A stretch of DNA of 41,786 bases. It comes from Firmicutes bacterium UBA3553 (GTDB lineage: Bacteria > Bacillota > Clostridia > Tissierellales > Sedimentibacteraceae). Numbering within the stretch: the stretch's first letter is position 1; every line of letters begins with the position of its first letter. Where the stretch lies: positions 9,383-51,168 of the forward strand of contig DFOA01000048.1 of assembly GCA_002381185.1 (NCBI GenBank). Direction: 5' to 3'. Made by a program: the position numbers and the translations under genes. Of the stretch, positions 1 through 7,913 are shown in pieces. Below the pieces are notes generated by a model. That model was not told where the DNA came from, made no database searches, and worked only from the letters and a program-made list of their open reading frames with translations.

Positions 1-37
1 GAAGGACCGCCCCCCTAAATCGAATTTTAATTTATAA

Positions 38-66
38 TTGAATAAGTCCACAAAATATAATATAAT
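38..66 (+). promoter_or_regulatory. SigmaA-type promoter of the LUD gene
   Basis: TTGAAT at 38-43 and TATAAT at 61-66 are separated by exactly 17 bp, close to the vegetative consensus. Transcription would start near 73, about 28 nt before the ATG at 101. No other gene lies upstream in the window on this strand. Confidence 0.5.
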
Positions 67-100
67 TGTGTGAACAATCAGAATATTAAGGAGGTCTAAA

Positions 101-736
101 ATGGATTGTATAAAAGAAGCTTATAAGGTACAAAGCGAGACTATTATTAAAAATCTCCAACGAAGAAACATGGAAGGTTATTACTTTGACACTAGAGAAG
201 AAGCAATAGAAAAAGTTATGTCTTTAATCAAGCAGGAAGATGTTGTATCATGGGGCGGATCTTACACTATTGATGAGCTGGGAATAAAAAAACTTCTTGA
301 AGAGAAAGAAATTTCGGTAATTGACAGAGATAAAGCCAAATCTCCTGAAGAAAATGTTAAGCTTAGAAAGCAATCTTTGACAGCCGATGTTTATTTAACC
401 AGCACCAATGCAATAACAATTGACGGCGAACTGATAAATATAGATGGTGCCGGTAATAGATTGGCTGCTTATTGCTACGGTCCGGACAGTGTGATAGTTG
501 TTGCAGGAATGAACAAGGTCGTGCCGGATTTGGATGTTGCAATAGGTAAGGTAAGAGCTGACGCTACAATTCCTAACACATTCAGGACAAATTCACAGCC
601 CCCATGTCGATTTACAGGCAAATGTTCTGAATGTACAATGAAAGATACATTGTGCTGCCAGATATTAATCACAAGATACTCTAAACCGCAAAACAGAATT
701 AAAGTAATATTAGTTGGAGAAAGCTTAGGATTTTAA
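101..736 (+). CDS. LUD-domain protein (YkgG/LutC-type lactate utilisation family)
   Basis: The 211-residue product matches the short LUD (DUF162) proteins common in clostridia. Seen: an N-terminal helical part with the WGGSYT segment (about residues 51-56), the SLTADVYLTSTNAIT strand region near residue 100, the INIDGAGNR motif near residue 115, and a Cys-rich tail (PPCRFTGKCSECTMKD, then CC) near residues 165-185. The family is linked to LutABC-type lactate oxidation, but stand-alone copies like this have no established reaction. The tail cysteines could bind metal or an Fe-S cluster; that is inference. The start is set by AAGGAGGT at 88-95, five bases before the ATG. The gene stands alone and is separated from sbcD by a repeat-built hairpin. 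The cytosolic location is inferred from the lack of a signal peptide. Confidence 0.8.
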   Translation: MDCIKEAYKVQSETIIKNLQRRNMEGYYFDTREEAIEKVMSLIKQEDVVSWGGSYTIDELGIKKLLEEKEISVIDRDKAKSPEENVKLRKQSLTADVYLTSTNAITIDGELINIDGAGNRLAAYCYGPDSVIVVAGMNKVVPDLDVAIGKVRADATIPNTFRTNSQPPCRFTGKCSECTMKDTLCCQILITRYSKPQNRIKVILVGESLGF

Positions 737-737
737 A

Positions 738-864
738 CAATTGTTGAGCGATGGACGGGCAATGGAGTGGCAGTGGACTTGCAATGGATTATAAGAGTGC
801 ATTCTGCACTCTGTTTTTTATCAATCGCTAATCCATTGCTACTCCACTGCCACTCCATTGTAAC
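738..864 (+). repeat. 11-bp tandem repeats forming a long nested hairpin (locus A)
   Basis: Five 11-bp units run in one direction: 738-748, 749-759, 760-770, 771-781 and 782-792 (for example CAATGGAGTGG, CAGTGGACTTG, CAATGGATTAT). Four units run in the opposite sense at 821-831, 832-842, 843-853 and 854-864. As a result 760-777 is a perfect 18-bp inverted repeat of 843-860, 781-791 pairs with 829-839 (11 bp), and the apex 794-801/805-812 pairs over 8 bp. It lies between the LUD stop and the sbcD ribosome site. The same repeat family recurs at 29422-29498 and 30481-30535. Confidence 0.85.
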
Positions 865-879
865 TGAAAGGAGATTATA

Positions 880-2007
880 ATGAGGATTATCCATACATCT
901 GACTGGCATCTGGGTATAAGTCTGCACAATGCTTCCCTTATTGAAGATCAGAAAAGTTTTATAAATTTTTTAATAAATGTGGTAAAAGAACAAAATATTG
1001 ATGCTGTAATGATTGCAGGCGATATTTTCGATAACTCCGTGTCAAGCTCTGAGGCTATTTCATTGTATAATGATGCCGTCACCGGATTGTGCAATGAAAT
1101 AGGAATTCCTGTAATTATTTCTGCAGGAAATCACGACGGGGCAGCACGCCTTGCATCATGCAATGAACTTTTAAAAAAAGCCGGACTGCATATTTACGGA
1201 AAGCTGTCAAAAGAAATAAATGCAGTTGAATTAGACAATATTCATATATACATGCTGCCATACTTCAATACAGATGAAGTTAAATCACTGTTTCCTGATG
1301 TTAAAATAAGCAGCTATTCAGATGCAATGAATTGCATTTTAAGCAATATAAAACAAAATTTCAAACCCGGCAAAAAGAATATACTCATGTGCCACTGCTT
1401 TGTAAGTGGTTCTGTGCTTTCTGAAAGCGACCGCTCCGCAATGGTTGGCGGAACATCTGTTGTTCCATCGGAGATTTTTGACGGCTTTGACTATATTGCT
1501 CTGGGTCATCTGCATAAAGCCCAGAACAGAGGCTACAACGCAAGATACAGCGGCTCTCCTCTCAAATATTCTTTCAGTGAGGCTGGACACAAAAAATCTA
1601 TTACTATATTAAATATCAACGATAAAATAGAAATTGAAGAGTTAGACGTTGTTCCTTCAAGAGAAACGAGGGTCATAAAGGGTACCTTTGACGAAGTAGT
1701 CAGTCTTGCAGAAAATGACACAAACAGAGATGATTACATTAAAATCGAGCTTACAGACAGATACGCAGGCATGGAGGCAGTTGAACTTTTCAGAACCTAT
1801 TACAGCAATTTGCTGAATATTTCGGGCAAAATGAATGAAACAGAAGAAAATGAGCTTACTGTTGAAGAATTGTACAACCTGTCTCCTGACGACATTCTGG
1901 AGAAATTTTACAAAGAAGTTGCAGGCAATGACCTGACTGAAGAACAAAGAAATCTGTTTCGGGATGCCATGACAGCAGTTGAAAATGAGGAGTGTGGCGC
2001 ACAATGA
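880..2007 (+). CDS. sbcD: SbcD, nuclease subunit of the SbcCD (Mre11-type) complex
   Basis: This 375-residue calcineurin-like phosphoesterase is the Mre11 partner of SbcC. The complex removes hairpins and protein-blocked ends from double-strand breaks. The metal-binding motifs appear in order: D8-x-H10 (TSDWHLG), G47-D48 with D51 (GDIFD), G83-N84-H85-D86 (GNHD), H172 in the MCHCF segment, and G209-H210-L-H212 (GHLH). The C-terminal capping part follows. The length fits bacterial SbcD. The start has AAAGGAGA just upstream. Its stop overlaps the sbcC start (ATGA, 2004-2007), so the two are translationally coupled. The upstream 11-bp-repeat hairpin could influence expression, or could itself be the sort of cruciform SbcCD cuts; the latter is speculation. 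Confidence 0.95.
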   Translation: MRIIHTSDWHLGISLHNASLIEDQKSFINFLINVVKEQNIDAVMIAGDIFDNSVSSSEAISLYNDAVTGLCNEIGIPVIISAGNHDGAARLASCNELLKKAGLHIYGKLSKEINAVELDNIHIYMLPYFNTDEVKSLFPDVKISSYSDAMNCILSNIKQNFKPGKKNILMCHCFVSGSVLSESDRSAMVGGTSVVPSEIFDGFDYIALGHLHKAQNRGYNARYSGSPLKYSFSEAGHKKSITILNINDKIEIEELDVVPSRETRVIKGTFDEVVSLAENDTNRDDYIKIELTDRYAGMEAVELFRTYYSNLLNISGKMNETEENELTVEELYNLSPDDILEKFYKEVAGNDLTEEQRNLFRDAMTAVENEECGAQ

Positions 2008-5000
2008 TACCTATTAAATTAACCTTTCAGGCATTCGGTCCCTATGTAAAAAAACAAGAAGTGGATTTTAATAAATTTTCAGATTCAGGTGTATTTTTAA
2101 TTCACGGAATCACAGGCTCAGGAAAAACCACGATATTAGATGCCATGACCTATGCGCTGTACGGAAAATCAAGCGGAGGTCAGCGCGGTGACATTACAGC
2201 TATGAGATGTCAAATGGCGAAAGAAGACATACCTACAGAAGTTGAATTCATCTTCAGAATTTCTGAAAAAATCTATAAATTTACAAGAAGCATAATTATC
2301 AGGACAAAAAGGAACGGAAGCAAGGATTATAACGTAACACAAAACGCAATGTTCTTAAACAAAGAAGATATATTTGTACCTTTTTTTGAAAATCCGAAAA
2401 TAAAGGATATGGAACAAAAAGCATGTGAATTAATAGGTCTTAACCATGAGCAGTTCATACAGGTAATAATGCTTCCTCAGGGAAAATTTGAAAGACTGTT
2501 AATGGCCAAATCAGATGAAAAGGAAGAAATACTTGTTACCCTGTTTAATGCTGAAAAGTGGCAGGAAGCTGCTGAATGGATATGCGAACAGGCTAAAAGC
2601 ATTGCAAGAGATATCACTGTAAAAAGAGAAAATATCAATATTCTGCTTAAATCCGAGCATGCAGATAATATAGAAGATTTGCAGAATCAGGCATCAGAAT
2701 TAAACTTGACAATTGAAAATGCATTTAAAGAAAAGCATGAAAAAACCGAATTACTAACAGCCGAAAAAAATAGATACCAGCTTCAAAAAGATATACATAA
2801 TTTATTTGAGGAAAAAGACAGAGCAGAAAAAGAGCTTATAAAAATTAAGGAACAAGAAGAATATATTAATGTTATTTCAACAAAGCTTGAAAGAGGAAAA
2901 AAAGCACTCAATGTTTCCCAGAAGTATTCAAGCGTTATGAACATGTACAAGCAGCTTCAGGAAGCAAATTCGAAACTGGAAAAAGAAGAAAATAACAATT
3001 TAAGCTGCATTGCCGCTGAGGAAAAAATCGATCAATCTTTGAAAAATTTGAAGAAAAATGAAAAGCATGTAGATAATATCAAGGAAAACAAAATAAAGTC
3101 CGAAGCTTTAATTGAAGTTTACAAAGAAATTTTAGCCGCAAAAAAAGAAGCAGAGAATGAAAATAATATTCTCGAAAAACTTATTGAAGAAAATAAAAAT
3201 AAACAGAATCTTTATAAGTTATCTAAAGAAAATCTCCAAAATTATTCTGACCAAAAAGACTTAATTTTTAACAACTACAGTATGAAACTTCCTGAGCTAA
3301 GGAATAAAGCGGAAAAATTCATAACTCTGGACAAAAAAACTGCTGAGCTTAAAAAAATTAACCTGGAAATCGACAAGATAAACAACAGCCTTGAAGCACT
3401 TAACAAGAACCTCGAAAAGAACATGCACTATTCAGCAGCTAAAAAAAGCGAATATGACAGTGCCTATAATCAATATATCGAAGAAACTGCATACTTAATA
3501 AGCGAAAACCTAAAAGAAGGACACGAATGCCCTGTTTGCGGAAGCGTAAATCATCCAAAAAAGGCATGTAAGAAGGATAGTATATCAGATGCTTCAGCAG
3601 TTAAAACCTTAAGCTCTGAATTAGACAAGCTTAAAGAAGAAGCTGCTGAGCTGATAAATTTAATTGCCAGACATGATGCGTCAAGGGCTTCTAAAACAGA
3701 AAGACTGCAAAGCCTCCAGGAGGAAATCAATGAGTTAAATGTGTCTTTATGCGGCTGTACAAAGGAAGAAACCATATTTGATCTTAAAAAAGCTGAAGTT
3801 GAAACGGGCAGATTAAATAATATTATCACTGCTGAAGCAAATCTCTCATCTGAAATTAATAAGCTGGATAATGAGCTGGCGGAGTTAAGCCTAAAAATAA
3901 CAGAGCAAAGCAAACTAAAGGAAGAAAAGGCAGCCAGATTCAGCTCCCTTTATGCCCGAAAAATTGAAGGCATAGAATCCGAAACTGATTTGATGAACAG
4001 AATAAACGCATTTAACATTGAAATAGAAAAATATACAAATGAACTAAACATCTTAAGCGAGAAAAAAAGCACCGCAGAAAAAATGCTCAGTTCATCAACA
4101 ACAAAACTTAAGTTTTTAAAAGAAGATGCCGAAAATAAAAACATTGAATATGAAAGCGGAAAAACAGAGTATTATGAATTATTAAAGGTCAATAACTTTC
4201 AGGATACTGCCGAATTCAAGCTATACCTGGCTGAACAGCAACAGCTTGATGACTGGGATAAGCAAATTCAAAATTATATTATCGAAAAAGGCACTGTTGC
4301 AAAAAATCTGGAAAGACTCACAAGTCTTACTTCAGGCAAGGCAAAGCCAAACATTGAAGAAATTAAAAATTCCATAGAATTATCGGAAAAAGTCATTACA
4401 GAATTTGAAAAACAAATAGCACTAAGCACCGACAGAAAAGAACGAATAGAAAAAATCATTAAAAAAACAGAAAAAGAGCAAAATATACTACTGGAAATGA
4501 TACGAAAACATGATATGTACTCGAGCTTCGGAACAATGCTGCGGGGCGACCGAGGCATAAGCCTGAGGCGCTACGTTCTTGGAGTAATGCTTACATCAGT
4601 AACAACAGAAGCCAACAGGCTTTTAAAAAATGTTCACGACGGGCGCTACCAGCTTTGCAGAACTCTTGAAGGAAGCGGCAGAACAAGAAAGGCAGGGCTT
4701 GAACTTGAGGTCTTTGATGCTTATTCAGGAGAAAAAAGAGGTGTGGCAGGTTTATCAGGAGGAGAAAAATTCCTCGTGTCGCTTGCTCTCTCCCTTGGAC
4801 TTTCCGCAGTTGTGCAGGCACAGTCGGGAGGAATAAGAATTGACACCATGTTTATCGATGAGGGTTTTGGAAGCCTCGACAGCTCATCCATAAGAGATGC
4901 ACTTAATATACTGAGTTCCGTAAAGGGCTCCAAGAGACTTGTAGGTATAATATCCCATGTCCAGATGCTAAAGGAAACAATTGAGTCTGCCATATCAGTC

Positions 5001-5042
5001 GAAAAGGACCGAAACGGAAGTACCCTGGCAGTTAACGGTTAA
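2004..5042 (+). CDS. sbcC: SbcC, ATPase/coiled-coil subunit of SbcCD (Rad50-type)
   Basis: The product is a 1012-residue SMC-like ATPase that opens and tethers DNA ends for SbcD. Seen from the ATG at 2004: a Walker A (GITGSGKTT) at about residues 35-43, long Lys/Glu-rich coiled coils, the zinc-hook CPVC at residues 509-512, the second coil, the ABC signature LSGGEK at 917-922, and Walker B FIDEGFGSLD at 950-959. A longer frame opens at a GTG at 1992, but the ATG at 2004 is preferred: it gives the ATGA overlap with sbcD, starts with the family's usual MIPIKLTFQAFGPY and has GAGGAG at 1987-1992. A G+C-rich hairpin follows the stop. Confidence 0.95.
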   Translation: MIPIKLTFQAFGPYVKKQEVDFNKFSDSGVFLIHGITGSGKTTILDAMTYALYGKSSGGQRGDITAMRCQMAKEDIPTEVEFIFRISEKIYKFTRSIIIRTKRNGSKDYNVTQNAMFLNKEDIFVPFFENPKIKDMEQKACELIGLNHEQFIQVIMLPQGKFERLLMAKSDEKEEILVTLFNAEKWQEAAEWICEQAKSIARDITVKRENINILLKSEHADNIEDLQNQASELNLTIENAFKEKHEKTELLTAEKNRYQLQKDIHNLFEEKDRAEKELIKIKEQEEYINVISTKLERGKKALNVSQKYSSVMNMYKQLQEANSKLEKEENNNLSCIAAEEKIDQSLKNLKKNEKHVDNIKENKIKSEALIEVYKEILAAKKEAENENNILEKLIEENKNKQNLYKLSKENLQNYSDQKDLIFNNYSMKLPELRNKAEKFITLDKKTAELKKINLEIDKINNSLEALNKNLEKNMHYSAAKKSEYDSAYNQYIEETAYLISENLKEGHECPVCGSVNHPKKACKKDSISDASAVKTLSSELDKLKEEAAELINLIARHDASRASKTERLQSLQEEINELNVSLCGCTKEETIFDLKKAEVETGRLNNIITAEANLSSEINKLDNELAELSLKITEQSKLKEEKAARFSSLYARKIEGIESETDLMNRINAFNIEIEKYTNELNILSEKKSTAEKMLSSSTTKLKFLKEDAENKNIEYESGKTEYYELLKVNNFQDTAEFKLYLAEQQQLDDWDKQIQNYIIEKGTVAKNLERLTSLTSGKAKPNIEEIKNSIELSEKVITEFEKQIALSTDRKERIEKIIKKTEKEQNILLEMIRKHDMYSSFGTMLRGDRGISLRRYVLGVMLTSVTTEANRLLKNVHDGRYQLCRTLEGSGRTRKAGLELEVFDAYSGEKRGVAGLSGGEKFLVSLALSLGLSAVVQAQSGGIRIDTMFIDEGFGSLDSSSIRDALNILSSVKGSKRLVGIISHVQMLKETIESAISVEKDRNGSTLAVNG

Positions 5043-5050
5043 AGATGCAA

Positions 5051-5075
5051 AGGCAGCCGGCTCACACGGCTGCCT
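5051..5075. terminator. Terminator between convergent sbcC and the ZIP gene
   Basis: AGGCAGCCG (5051-5059) pairs perfectly with CGGCTGCCT (5067-5075) across a 7-nt loop. It begins nine bases after the sbcC stop, and the convergent transporter gene ends at 5095. The following T tract is short (TCGATTTTG), so the hairpin may serve both directions weakly. Confidence 0.65.
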
Positions 5076-5094
5076 CGATTTTGCAAATGTATAC

Positions 5095-5886
5095 TTAACC
5101 CAATGCTACGTCCAATATCATCATTACGACAAATCCAAAGGCTGCTCCGATGGTTCCAATGTTGCTGTGTTCCCCGGTCTGGGATTCTGGTATCAGTTCC
5201 TCGATTACCACATAAATCATAGCTCCTGCTGCAAAAGAAAGTAAATACGGGAGCGCCGGCTGAATGACGCCTGTCAGAAGTATAGTCAAAACTGCAGCAA
5301 CAGGTTCCACAATTCCTGACAACATTCCATATGCAAAAGACTTTTTCCTAGATAATCCCTCACTGCTAAGGGGCATGGAAATAATCGCTCCCTCAGGGAA
5401 GTTCTGGATAGCGATGCCTATGGAAAGTGAAAATGCTCCTGCCATGGATATTAGTGTGTTTTGTGCCAAAACTCCCGCAAATACCACTCCAACCGCCATT
5501 CCCTCCGGAATATTATGCAGAGTGACCGCCAAAACAAGCATTGTAGTTTTTCTTAATTTTGCACTTTTTGATGTTATACCTTCCGGTTTGTCATTATTCA
5601 TATGGAGATGAGGAATAATATTATCGAGCAACAGCAAGAAGAATATGCCCAACATAAATCCAACCGCTGCCGGTAACCATGCAATTATTCCCTGTTCCTC
5701 AGCCATATCAATGGAGGGTATCAGCAAAGACCAGACTGAAGCTGCAATCATAACTCCTGATGCAAAGCCCAGCAGAGACTTTTCTGTCTTTTCACCCATG
5801 CCTTTTTTCATAAAAAAAACCATGGCAGCACCTAATGTGGTGCCAATAAATGGTATAATCACTCCAATAAATGTATTTAAGTACAT
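5095..5886 (-). CDS. ZIP-family divalent metal transporter (ZupT/GufA-like)
   Basis: This 263-residue integral membrane protein has about eight hydrophobic segments. The two ZIP signature metal-site motifs are present: HNIPEG at residues 124-129 and NFPEG at 162-166, plus EELIPE in a later helix. These residues form the binuclear metal site of ZIP importers, so uptake of zinc, iron or manganese is expected. A His-containing loop (PHLHMNND) between early helices is also seen. The family is well supported; the substrate is not readable from sequence. AAGGAGG lies four bases before the ATG. The gene is monocistronic and converges on sbcC. Confidence 0.88.
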   Translation of the reverse strand: MYLNTFIGVIIPFIGTTLGAAMVFFMKKGMGEKTEKSLLGFASGVMIAASVWSLLIPSIDMAEEQGIIAWLPAAVGFMLGIFFLLLLDNIIPHLHMNNDKPEGITSKSAKLRKTTMLVLAVTLHNIPEGMAVGVVFAGVLAQNTLISMAGAFSLSIGIAIQNFPEGAIISMPLSSEGLSRKKSFAYGMLSGIVEPVAAVLTILLTGVIQPALPYLLSFAAGAMIYVVIEELIPESQTGEHSNIGTIGAAFGFVVMMILDVALG

Positions 5887-5939
5887 ATGTCCTCCTTCTG
5901 AACATCTTCATTATATTTTAAATGTTAATTACGAGAATT

Positions 5940-6033
5940 TATTATCAGTCCCCTCTTCCTGAGAATAGTGATATTTCCAGACGAATTCATCCACACAAAA
6001 CCTCCATGTCATCGGGAAATACATTATATTCTT
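5940..6033 (-). pseudogene. Relic of the C-terminal domain of the WG-repeat protein at 16.3 kb
   Basis: Read on the minus strand, this stretch encodes YFPMTWRFCVDEF, then VWKYHYSQEEG. This is nearly identical to the last domain of the 16331-17791 protein (YFPMTWRFCVDEFGWQYHYSKEEG). No start codon or continuous upstream frame is attached: the frame to the right stops in another phase at 6032. It is therefore a fragment of a paralogue, left by duplication and decay or by recombination. Confidence 0.6.
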
Positions 6034-6229
6034 ATACCCATTTTTCGCTATTGTAAATATAATATTTAAAAATTTCCTTATATTTATTTTTAATAAATAA
6101 ATCTATCATTTCATTTCTTAAATTCAGCATGTTCACCTCATCTTCTGTCAATTCATTGCTTAAAACATTAAACACAATTTCTCCAAAATAAAAAGAATTT
6201 TCTTCAACCGAATACTTTAATATGGGCAT
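6032..6229 (-). CDS. Small unknown ORF, possibly part of the same decayed gene
   Basis: An open frame of 65 codons, rich in Glu, Lys, Ile and aromatic residues, with no recognisable domain, signal peptide or membrane helix. Upstream of the ATG there is no clear ribosome site (only CAAAGGTCC). The frame stops exactly where the WG-protein C-terminal relic begins in another phase. It may therefore be the upstream part of the same broken gene rather than an independent gene. The strings FYFGEIVFNVLSNELTEDE and KYKEIFKYYIYNSEKW look like genuine protein composition, but I do not recognise the family. Confidence 0.3.
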   Translation of the reverse strand: MPILKYSVEENSFYFGEIVFNVLSNELTEDEVNMLNLRNEMIDLFIKNKYKEIFKYYIYNSEKWV

Positions 6230-6320
6230 TATGGGACGGACCTTTGAAGTTCAATATTAGCTTTTGTCTAATTATACTATTTTAAGTTATGTATTAAAAC
6301 ACATTTTTAAAAGATATTTT

Positions 6321-6373
6321 AAGGTTCTGTTCAAAGTGCCTATATGCAATTCATACACTTTGAACAGAACCTT
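6321..6373. repeat. 53-bp palindrome with IS6-like end sequence
   Basis: AAGGTTCTGTTCAAAGTG (6321-6338) is a perfect 18-bp inverted repeat of 6356-6373, with a 17-nt loop. The GGTTCTGTT-CAAAG arms resemble the terminal repeats of IS6-family elements (GGTTCTGTTGCAAAG type), but no transposase is present. It sits upstream of genes on both sides, so it is not in a normal terminator position. The right arm contains the -35 bases of the next promoter. Confidence 0.6.
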
Positions 6374-6395
6374 TTAAAATGCGTGTCATAATATA
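6369..6395 (+). promoter_or_regulatory. SigmaK-like mother-cell promoter of the collagen-like gene
   Basis: AC at 6369-6370, a 16-bp spacer, then CATAATATA at 6387-6395 fits the late mother-cell pattern AC-16/17-CATANNNTA. Transcription would start near 6402, about 40 nt before the start codon. It fits the expected role of BclA-like proteins on the spore surface. The motif is short, so chance occurrence is possible. Confidence 0.45.
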
Positions 6396-6442
6396 TTTAA
6401 GCCAAGCTTAGTTTGTCTAAATTTACTTGAGAGGTAATGAAT

Positions 6443-7736
6443 ATGAGTATATTCTTGCAGGTTGAACGTTCCGCCGCAGGTATGGTGGAACCCAACGCAA
6501 ATGTAATTTTTGATTCAACAGCGATATTATTAGGAAACATCAATTATGACAATTCGAGCGGTATTATAACCTTGCTTGAATCCGGAGTATATGAATTCTA
6601 CTGGTGGGTGGCAACGCAAACTTCTCTTGCCTCCGAAGGAGCAGGCTTCGTACTTGTTCCATCCGAGGGTGCTTCTTTAATCAGCAATTCACCGCTTAAA
6701 ATAGGGGAAGTTGTAGGAGTAGGAATAATAGAAGTTGAAACCGCTCCTGTGACAGTGGAACTAAAAAACAACACCGACGCAACTATTTTCTATTCGTCTA
6801 CTGTTCCTGTAAAAGCTTCATTAGTAGTTGCAGGAACAAATAACGAAACAACCGGACCCACAGGTCCTACAGGTCCTACAGGTCCTACAGGTCCTACAGG
6901 TGGTATCGGTCCTACCGGTCCTACGGGTGATACCGGTCCTATCGGTCCTACTGGTGATACCGGTCCTACCGGTCCTACTGGTGATATCGGTCCTACGGGT
7001 GATACCGGTCCTACCGGTCCTACGGGTGATACCGGTCCTACCGGTCCTACTGGTGATACCGGTCCTACCGGTCCTACGGGTGATACCGGTCCTACCGGTC
7101 CTACTGGTGATATCAGGTCCTATCGGTCCTACTGGTGATATCGGTCCTACTGGTGATACCGGCCCTACCGGTCCTATCGGTCCTACTGGCGATACAGGTC
7201 CTACTGGTCCTACGGGTGATACCGGTCCTATCGGTCCTACGGGCACTGCGTTATTGAATGAATCGTTCTCGGCTTTTCTGCCGGCTGCATCGACAGCCGC
7301 AAGCACACAGTTAAGCGGCTGGACGGTCACTGCACCATATTTTGACAACACAACATTTGATGAAACGACAGGCAACTATACTGTTCCAGATACGGGAACG
7401 TATCTAATTAACGCAACGATTAACTACTCCACAACCGCCTCTGTTACGGTTTCTTTGGGAGCCGGAATCAATCCAGCATTTGTTGTGCGACGCACCTCAC
7501 CGATTGTAACGGATTTGGTCAGCGGTCTGTTTCCGCTTTTAGATGTTAACGTAGCACTTGTACTATCTCTTAGAGCAGTCCTAGGCAGCGGCACAGTCAC
7601 TCTCACAGGTGAATTTGAGCTGACAGCCGGAGATGTTATAGGGTTATTCTACGAAGCTAACGGTTTAACAATACCGCTTAATTTGGGTGGTACAGGAACA
7701 CCCGGTATCGTTTGGTCGATAAGCAGGCTGACATAG
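6443..7736 (+). CDS. BclA-like collagen-repeat protein, interrupted by a one-base frameshift at 7115
   Basis: The N-terminal ~135 residues form a beta-rich domain resembling the C1q/TNF-like (BclA C-terminal) jelly roll. Then come 44 Gly-X-Y triplets (mostly GPT, GDT, GPI), then a second jelly-roll-like domain of ~160 residues ending IVWSISRLT. An extra A at 7115 (GATATC-A-GGTCC) shifts the frame: as read, translation stops at 7138. Without that A the frame continues to 7736 and gives about 430 residues. Two ATGs are possible. The one at 6443 is eight bases from GAGAGG; the one at 6437 is only two bases from it. There is no signal peptide, as in exosporium collagen-like proteins made inside the mother cell. 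The shift could be real decay, phase variation, or an assembly error in the repeats. Confidence 0.75.
6854..7250 (+). repeat. Collagen-coding tandem repeats (Gly-X-Y)
   Basis: Repeated 9-bp words GGTCCTACC/GGTCCTACT/GGTGATACC encode 29 triplets before the extra base at 7115 and 15 after it (7116-7250). The near-identity of the units makes slippage and unequal recombination likely. It also creates long false open frames in the other five phases. Confidence 0.9.
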
Positions 7737-7780
7737 TCAGACTGATTAAATGCAAATCTCTAAATAAAGTTTAATTATTA

Positions 7781-7820
7781 GATCGGAAAAACTTCAATTT
7801 TTGTTTTTCCGATCATTTTT
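7781..7820 (+). terminator. Terminator of the collagen-like gene
   Basis: GATCGGAAAAAC (7781-7792) pairs perfectly with GTTTTTCCGATC (7803-7814) and is followed by ATTTTTATG. It lies 45 nt after the stop codon. Confidence 0.8.
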
Positions 7821-7913
7821 ATGTGGAATCCCACGAATGGATTTATAAATTACAATACTAATTTTTATATAATTATACCCTCACGACCTTTCAGAGTTTG
7901 CTTAATAATTTAA

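Noticed and set aside
1..22. Ribosome site for a minus-strand gene beyond the left edge (AGGGGGGCGG)
   Set aside because: Plausible on the minus strand, but no start codon is inside the window, so it cannot be supported.
6821..7375. A 184-codon minus-strand frame and a long plus-strand frame with LQVLQVL-type repeats
   Set aside because: Both are shadows of the 9-bp collagen repeats in other phases, with low-complexity translations. Only the Gly-X-Y phase makes sense.
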